Positions 31,958 through 32,344 of a stretch of 32,344 bases of DNA are shown here, piece by piece. The notes below the pieces were generated by a model. The model had not been told where the DNA came from. It saw only the letters and a program-made list of their open reading frames with translations, and made no database searches. The number at the start of each line of letters is the position of its first letter. The first letter of the stretch is position 1. This DNA comes from Bacteroidales bacterium (GTDB lineage: Bacteria > Bacteroidota > Bacteroidia > Bacteroidales > UBA932). A program made the translations under genes and the position numbers. The stretch covers positions 1 through 32,344 of the forward strand of contig JAILAO010000045.1 in assembly GCA_024681565.1 (NCBI GenBank). Reading direction: 5' to 3'.

Positions 31958-31992
31958 CAAAGACGCCGGACTGAAATAGTCCGGCGTCTTTG
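31958..31992 (-). terminator. Intrinsic terminator after rpmH
   Basis: A perfect 15-base-pair stem (CAAAGACGCCGGACT / AGTCCGGCGTCTTTG) with a GAAAT loop lies 17 bases beyond the rpmH stop. The weak T-rich tail on the minus strand is CTTTGTATTAA. It separates rpmH from the alr promoter. Confidence 0.8.
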
Positions 31993-32009
31993 TTCCTGGA
32001 AACGGCTGA

Positions 32010-32162
32010 TTACCAGCGATCCTCGGAGGAAACGGTGAGCTTCTTGCGACCGTGGGCGCGGCGGGATGCAAGAACCCGGCGTCCGTTCGGAGTGCTCATA
32101 CGCTCGCGGAAGCCATGCTTGTTGGCACGCTTGCGATTGGAGGGTTGATAAGTCCTTTTCAT
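32010..32162 (-). CDS. rpmH: 50S ribosomal protein L34
   Basis: A 50-residue basic ribosomal protein with MKRTYQPSNRKRANKHGFR and RVLASRRAHGRKKLTVSSE, the full L34 signature with a short Bacteroidota-type acidic tail (SSEDRW). ATG at 32162 is certain from the conserved start. It has its own promoter and a hairpin terminator. rnpA and dnaA, often adjacent in other phyla, are not in the window. Confidence 0.97.
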   Translation of the reverse strand: MKRTYQPSNRKRANKHGFRERMSTPNGRRVLASRRAHGRKKLTVSSEDRW

Positions 32163-32181
32163 ATTTTCTATTTTTTAGTTT

Positions 32182-32344
32182 TCAGAATTTGGGAGGGCAA
32201 AGGTAATCTTTTCCGATTTCAATTACAAATTTTTCTGCAAAATATTCATCTTTCAGCCATTCATCGACCCGCCAGGTCCGGATTTTTCCGGGTTCGACCC
32301 GGCATTTGCGGACGAGTTCCGCGATCTCGGCGTTGACGTCCCCG
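32182..32344 (-). CDS. C-terminus of an unidentified protein, cut by window edge
   Basis: An open minus-strand frame of 53 codons runs in from the window end and stops with TGA at 32182-32184, 19 bases before rpmH. Translated it contains AEIAELVRKC, KIRTWRVDEWLKDEYFAEKF and IEIGKDYLCPPKF. The first half has GC-rich third positions like the neighbouring genes, which supports coding, while the end is AT-rich because it carries the rpmH promoter. I do not recognise a family. Confidence 0.5.
   Translation of the reverse strand, partial: GDVNAEIAELVRKCRVEPGKIRTWRVDEWLKDEYFAEKFVIEIGKDYLCPPKF
32198..32228 (-). promoter_or_regulatory. -33/-7 promoter of rpmH
   Basis: On the minus strand TTG (32226-32228) and TACCTTTG (32198-32205) are exactly 20 bases apart, and the rpmH ATG lies 35 bases downstream. 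The whole promoter sits inside the last codons of the upstream open frame. Confidence 0.7.

Noticed and set aside
1..32344. Mobile element, prophage, defence island or toxin-antitoxin
   Set aside because: No transposase, integrase, restriction, nuclease-defence or phage structural gene was recognised. MazG here is the double-domain housekeeping form and not the MazEF toxin system.

Overview
The window is a gene-dense stretch of a GC-rich chromosome from a Bacteroidota bacterium, most likely order Bacteroidales. Four things support this. Promoters match the phylum's -33 TTG / -7 TAnnTTTG type, several with exactly 20 bases between the elements. Lineage-typical families are present (DUF4290, DUF3822-like, GIN/DUF2807, FISUMP lipoprotein, Bacteroidota-style AddAB, lipoprotein ApbE). 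Ribosome-binding sites are weak or absent. Intergenic DNA is AT-rich and coding DNA GC-rich. Genus cannot be fixed from the sequence alone. No rRNA, tRNA, CRISPR array, insertion sequence, integrase or prophage gene was seen, and no gap without a gene exceeds about 110 bases. It reads as core chromosome.

Layout. 1-58: start of a minus-strand gene cut by the window edge. 132-1376 (+): FabF-like ketoacyl-ACP synthase, facing a GNAT-like protein and release factor 1 (minus, 1380-3595). 3672-4463 (minus) mazG is divergent from a CoA hydrolase/transferase (4512-5813, +). 5814-9910 (minus): compact operon nrnA - tandem-FKBP lipoprotein - MATE exporter - cytidylate-kinase-like protein. 10019-11705 (+): membrane-anchored hypothetical protein, short DUF3822-like protein and rsmD, ending in a clear terminator. 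11768-13695 (+): ECF sigma factor, predicted anti-sigma membrane protein and a GIN-domain secreted protein. A bidirectional terminator separates these from ackA-pta (minus). 16081-17139 (+): reduced ComEC. 17136-18152 (minus): FISUMP lipoprotein. 18233-22336 (+): apbE, DUF4290 and ftsK, then a hairpin terminator. 22406-31909 (minus): alr - secreted C1 peptidase - addB - addA - LolA-like - lytic transglycosylase. 32010-32162 (minus): rpmH, with the end of an upstream gene at the window edge.

How the genes fit together. The acetyl-CoA/acetate node appears twice: a CoA hydrolase/transferase and the Pta-AckA pathway. The alr-to-transglycosylase block mixes cell-wall and envelope functions (D-alanine supply, lipoprotein carrier, peptidoglycan cleavage) with double-strand-break repair (AddAB). 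FtsK serves chromosome segregation. The sigma/anti-sigma/GIN set looks like an envelope-sensing regulatory unit.

I found no convincing new defence or mobile system. The more interesting signals are a terminator nested inside the end of the convergent comEC gene, a ComEC reduced to its membrane channel domain, a half-size DUF3822 protein, a pseudopilin-like anchored protein, an ApbE lacking one glycine of its usual GGE motif, a near-leaderless alr promoter, and a shared ten-base element at the apbE and DUF4290 promoters.
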